From CAG-103 sp963627135 (lineage in GTDB: Bacteria > Bacillota > Clostridia > Oscillospirales > Oscillospiraceae), in the NCBI GenBank assembly GCA_963627135.1, contig CAVFZY010000025.1:1-42469 (forward strand): a stretch of 42,469 nucleotides of DNA, in the 5' to 3' direction. The notes beneath the pieces are model-generated. The model searched no databases, was not told where the DNA came from, and worked only from the letters and a program-made list of their open reading frames with translations. The translations under genes were made by a program, and so were the position numbers. How positions within the stretch are numbered: position 1 is the first letter of the stretch; every line of letters starts with the position of its first letter. Shown here one piece after another: positions 39,433 to 42,469 of this stretch.

Positions 39433-40761
39433 ATGCATCATCCGATCATCAAACCAAACCATATGCAGATCCCATGGCACGACCCCATCCGAGATCTGAA
39501 AGAGCTGCCTGTCTCACAGGCGCCGCTGCCCATCCGGGCCGGCGTCGTCGGCCGGGTCGGGCTGCTGCTGCTCTCGTGCGGCACCGGTGCGTGGCGTGTG
39601 CGCAACTCCATGAACGAGATTGCCGAGGCGCTCGGCCTCGTGTGCGCCGCCGATATCGGGCTGCTGTCTATCGAATATACCTGCTCCGACGGCGAGAACA
39701 GCTTCTCGCAGACGCTGACGCTGACGGCAACCGGCGTCAACACCGCCAATCTCGACCAGCTCGAGCGCTTTGTCAAGCGCTTCCCGCTCGACGGCGTGTA
39801 CATGACCGCGGACGACCTGCACACCAAGCTGGACAAGATCGCGCAGACAGGCGGCAGCTACACCCCGCTGCAGCTGGGGCTGGCGGCCGCGCTTGCCTGC
39901 GGCGCATTCACGTTCCTGCTCGGCGGCGGGCCGATCGAGATGCTGCTGGCCTTTCTGGGCGCAGGCGTTGGGCAGTATATCCGCGCGCGGCTGACACAGC
40001 GGCACCTGACGCTGTTTGGCTGCATTGCGCTGTCCGTCGCGGCGGCGTGTCTGGTCTATGCCGGGCTGTTCCGGCTGGCATCGCTGCTCTTCCCCATCGA
40101 CCCACAGCATCAGGCGGGGTACATTTGCGCGATGCTGTTCATCATCCCGGGCTTCCCGTTCATCACGAGCGGCATCGACATGGCCAAGCAGGACATGCGC
40201 TCCGGGCTCGAGCGGCTGGCCTACGCAATCATGATCGTCGTCGTGGCAACGCTCACCGCCTGGCTCATGGCGTTGCTGCTGCGGCTGCAGCCGCTGGATT
40301 TCCTGCCGCTGGGGCTGCCCGTCTGGGCGCGTATCCTGCTGCGGCTGGCCATGAGCTTCTGCGGCGTGTTCGGCTTCTCGCTGATGTTCAACAGCCCCGT
40401 AAAGCTCGCGGCGGCCGCCGCCGTGATCGGCGCGCTGTCGAACACACTGCGTCTCGAACTCGTCAGCCTGGCCGGGTTCCCGCCGGCGGCGGCCGCGTTT
40501 TTCGGCGCGCTGGCAGCGGGCCTGCTCGCCTCCGTGTATAAGCGCCGCTCGGGCTACCCGCGCATCACGATCACCGTGCCGTCGATCGTCATCATGGTGC
40601 CGGGGCTGTATTTCTACCGCGCCGTGTACGATCTGGGCACGATGAACCTGAGCGACAGCGCATCGTGGCTTGTCGCCTCGCTGCTGATCGTCGCCGCTCT
40701 GCCGCTGGGGCTGATCTGCGCGCGCATCCTCACGGACGGCAGCTTCCGCCGATGCACATGA
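39433..40761 (+). CDS. Threonine/serine exporter family protein (ThrE)
   Basis: A 442-residue membrane protein with about ten hydrophobic segments. The N-terminal soluble part and ThrE domain start LPIRAGVVGRVGLLLLSCGTGAWRVRNSMNEIAEALGL; the C-terminal ThrE_2-like half has PRITITVPSIVIMVPGLYFYRA. Many bacteria split these into two genes; here both are in one. Only a weak ribosome site (GTGAG) precedes the ATG. Own promoter. Export of threonine or serine is known for the family; with thrC some 19 kb away there is no operon link. Confidence 0.9.
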   Translation: MHHPIIKPNHMQIPWHDPIRDLKELPVSQAPLPIRAGVVGRVGLLLLSCGTGAWRVRNSMNEIAEALGLVCAADIGLLSIEYTCSDGENSFSQTLTLTATGVNTANLDQLERFVKRFPLDGVYMTADDLHTKLDKIAQTGGSYTPLQLGLAAALACGAFTFLLGGGPIEMLLAFLGAGVGQYIRARLTQRHLTLFGCIALSVAAACLVYAGLFRLASLLFPIDPQHQAGYICAMLFIIPGFPFITSGIDMAKQDMRSGLERLAYAIMIVVVATLTAWLMALLLRLQPLDFLPLGLPVWARILLRLAMSFCGVFGFSLMFNSPVKLAAAAAVIGALSNTLRLELVSLAGFPPAAAAFFGALAAGLLASVYKRRSGYPRITITVPSIVIMVPGLYFYRAVYDLGTMNLSDSASWLVASLLIVAALPLGLICARILTDGSFRRCT

Positions 40762-40769
40762 AAACAAGC

Positions 40770-40819
40770 AAAAAAAGACCGCCGACAGGGCACCCTCCGT
40801 AAGGAAGGTGCCCTGTGGC
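40770..40819 (-). terminator. Intrinsic terminator on the minus strand
   Basis: A 10-bp core stem (ACAGGGCACC with its complement) extended by five more pairs after a bulge; on the minus strand seven Ts follow. It faces transcripts coming from the recombinase, but also lies just after ThrE. Confidence 0.85.
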
Positions 40820-40850
40820 GGCTCTTGTATCTCAGTTTAATAAGTTTTCC

Positions 40851-40883
40851 AAAACGGTGTAACCCTTGTGGTTACGCCGTTTT
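40851..40883. terminator. Terminator at the 3' end of the right-hand recombinase
   Basis: 14-bp stem (40851-40864 and 40870-40883) with one G-T pair; the recombinase stop codon lies inside the right arm. T-rich on the plus side. Confidence 0.75.
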
Positions 40884-42431
40884 CTCTTTGTTACGCTCGG
40901 TAAGGTGCTGCTGGAAGGCTTCTTCCATCTCCTCCGGGGTCAGCTCGTGGAGGATGCCCACGCCGCTGTAATAGATGTCCAAAAGCTGCACCCGCTTTCC
41001 GTCAAGGTACCTGGGCGCATACACTACGATCCTGTCCACGAGCTCGTGGATCAGCTCCGGTGTCAGCGCTTTCAGCTCCGTGATTTGCTTCACCTTCTGA
41101 ACAAACCTCTGCAAGCTCTCGGTCTTATCCGTTTCGGTTTCCAAATAGGCCTGCATCTCCGGGATGGCGGCTTTCAGCGTTTTCTGCTCCTCCTCGTAGG
41201 ATAGGGACAGGGTAGCGTAACGCTCGTCAGACAGCTTTCCGCTGGCGTTGTCCTCGTAGATTTTCTGAATCAGGGTATCAATCTCCGCAATGCGCTTCTT
41301 CGCTTTGCTCAGTTCCCGGCGCTTGGCGGCAAGTTGTTTCTTCTTGTCCTCCGCGTACCAATCCATCTGCTTGCGGGCGAACTCTTTCTCAAACACCTGC
41401 ACATTCAAGAGGATGCGCTGCATACTCTCCAGAACGATTTGCTCCACCACTTTCTCACGGATATAGTGAGCAGAGCAAACCTCGGAGTTCTTGCGGTAGG
41501 AGGAACAGAAGAAGTATGCCTGTTCCCGCTTGTAGTTGTTGGTGACACTGTAATACAACTTCTCTCCGCAATCGGCGCAGTAGAGCAATCCCGAAAAGGG
41601 ACTGACGATGCCGCTTTTTGTGGGCCTGCGGCGGTGCTTGCGAAGCTCCTGCACCAAGGCGAAGGTTTCCCGGTCGATGATGGCAGGATGCGTGTCCTTG
41701 AAGATCTGCCATTCCTCCGGCGGACGCTCGATTTTCTTCTTGTTCTTGAAGGACTTGGTGGTGCTGCGAAAATTCACCGTATCGCCGCAGTATTCCTGCT
41801 TGCCGAGAATGTCCGCCACGGTGGCAGAGCACCAGTTGTAGGGCACAGCGGGCGGTTTGCTGCAATTCCTGCCAATATTGCCCCAGTGTTCCGTGGGCGT
41901 CGGTACCTTGTCAGCTTTCAGCCGTTTGGCAATCTGCGTGGGCCCGAGGCAGTCTACGCACCAAGCGAAAATCTGCCGCACGGTCTTTGCCGCTTCCTCG
42001 TCCACGATCCAGCCGTTCTTACTCTCCGGGTCTTTCAGATACCCGAAGGGCGGATTGGTAGTCAACGGTGCGCCGGACATTCCCTTGCTCTTGAACACAT
42101 TGCGTACCTTCTGGCTGGTGTTTTTGGCGTGCCACTCGTTAAACAAGTCCTGCATCGGGACAAGATCGCTGATGCCCTTGGCGGTGTCGATGTTGTCCAT
42201 AATAGCGATGTAGCGGACGCCGAGGCTGTCGAAGCCCTCTTCCAGAAGTTGCCCCACGATGAGGCGGTTACGCCCCAAGCGGGAGTGGTCCTTGACGATC
42301 AGGGTGCCGACGAGGCCCTTTTCCGCCAGCTCCATAATCTCCGTGAACGCCGGTCTTGAAAAGTTCGTACCCGACCAGCCGTCGTCTATGTAAACGCTGT
42401 CTTTGATACAAGGAAAATCCCCAATAAACAA
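40872..42431 (-). CDS. Large serine recombinase, 5'-truncated
   Basis: A 519-residue frame covering most of a TnpX/CisA-type recombinase, but the catalytic N-terminus is missing. It begins in the resolvase domain at about residue 50 of the family (YIDDGWSGTNFSRPAF), so the nucleophile Ser of the YxRVS motif is absent. Present are LIVKDHSRLGRNRL, the Recombinase domain (PPFGYLKDPE...EYCGDTVNFRS), the zinc ribbon LLYCADCGEKLYYS...FFCSSYRKNSEVC, a Lys/Glu coiled coil, and the DUF4368-like end. A TGA lies in frame upstream of the TTG at 42431, right at a hairpin. As shown it cannot be active; it marks a mobile-element remnant or an element edge. Confidence 0.9.
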   Translation of the reverse strand: MFIGDFPCIKDSVYIDDGWSGTNFSRPAFTEIMELAEKGLVGTLIVKDHSRLGRNRLIVGQLLEEGFDSLGVRYIAIMDNIDTAKGISDLVPMQDLFNEWHAKNTSQKVRNVFKSKGMSGAPLTTNPPFGYLKDPESKNGWIVDEEAAKTVRQIFAWCVDCLGPTQIAKRLKADKVPTPTEHWGNIGRNCSKPPAVPYNWCSATVADILGKQEYCGDTVNFRSTTKSFKNKKKIERPPEEWQIFKDTHPAIIDRETFALVQELRKHRRRPTKSGIVSPFSGLLYCADCGEKLYYSVTNNYKREQAYFFCSSYRKNSEVCSAHYIREKVVEQIVLESMQRILLNVQVFEKEFARKQMDWYAEDKKKQLAAKRRELSKAKKRIAEIDTLIQKIYEDNASGKLSDERYATLSLSYEEEQKTLKAAIPEMQAYLETETDKTESLQRFVQKVKQITELKALTPELIHELVDRIVVYAPRYLDGKRVQLLDIYYSGVGILHELTPEEMEEAFQQHLTERNKEKTA

Positions 42432-42469
42432 GGGCTTTCAGCGGTATCGCTCCGCCGGAAGCCCTCTTT
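42431..42469. terminator. Hairpin at the window edge
   Basis: AGGGCTTTCAGCGG (42431-42444) pairs with 42452-42465 with two G-T pairs; CTTT follows on the plus strand to the edge. It abuts the break point of the recombinase gene. Confidence 0.6.

Noticed and set aside
1..42469. tRNA, rRNA or CRISPR loci
   Set aside because: No cloverleaf with GGTTCRA-type T-loops, no rRNA sequence and no repeat-spacer pattern was recognised on reading through.

Overview
The window reads as chromosome of a GC-rich, endospore-forming, anaerobic Firmicute, most likely an Oscillospiraceae-type clostridium. Evidence: spore-coat genes (cotJA/B, cotJC), a SpoIVFA/SpoIVFB-like protease pair, a Cys-rich DUF1540 protein, SLH-anchored surface proteins, strong GGAGG ribosome sites, TTGACA/TATAAT promoters and a radical-SAM pair next to rplS. 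No rRNA, tRNA or CRISPR array was seen. The taxonomic call is inference.

Layout: (1) 1-3.1 kb, proB-proA-proC on the minus strand. (2) 3.2-7.0 kb, a conserved hypothetical gene, hypA and a 940-residue Fe-S/FAD oxidoreductase. (3) 7.1-9.0 kb, a TetR-family regulator and cysK; the cysK leader holds a 20-codon reading frame ending in four cysteine codons. (4) 9.2-10.6 kb, an SLH surface protein. (5) 10.7-16.3 kb, the cotJ spore-coat locus, whose cotJC gene is cut in two by a 4,591-bp element. (6) 16.4-20.4 kb, MATE transporter, phosphoesterase, DUF1540 protein, thrC. (7) 20.4-27.4 kb, a housekeeping and sporulation cluster: spoIVFA-like, spoIVFB-like, two radical-SAM-associated genes, rplS, lepB, rbgA, rnhB, yraN, running into thrC. 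(8) 27.5-33.4 kb, MATE transporter with an attenuator-like leader, SDR, patatin, YgjP-like peptidase, nfo and a small hypothetical gene. (9) 33.4-40.8 kb, a repeat-rich gap, an SGNH hydrolase with SLH domains plus acyl-CoA ligase, a sigma factor with an RsgI-like anti-sigma, and a ThrE exporter. (10) 40.9-42.5 kb, a 5'-truncated serine recombinase.

Main discovery: the N-terminal 61 codons of cotJC (15672-15856) and its C-terminal 138 codons (10666-11082) lie on the same strand, separated by a unit with a serine recombinase, a 59-residue ORF overlapping the recombinase start, and a three-gene ABC transporter behind a lysine riboswitch. Joining the halves at a shared GG dinucleotide gives a 199-residue CotJC with the family motif DIGTEELGH restored in frame. 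The element ends form a dyad centred on that dinucleotide, as expected of a serine-integrase attP. This matches the logic of the sigK skin element: a coat gene kept broken in growing cells and rebuilt by excision in the mother cell. The cargo, a riboswitch-controlled lysine transporter, is unusual, and its binding protein appears circularly permuted.

Other points: the cysteine-codon leader of cysK, the RsgI-like protein with an Asn-Pro autocleavage motif and 11 Pro-Thr-Asp repeats, and a 70-bp direct repeat pair near 33.5 kb.
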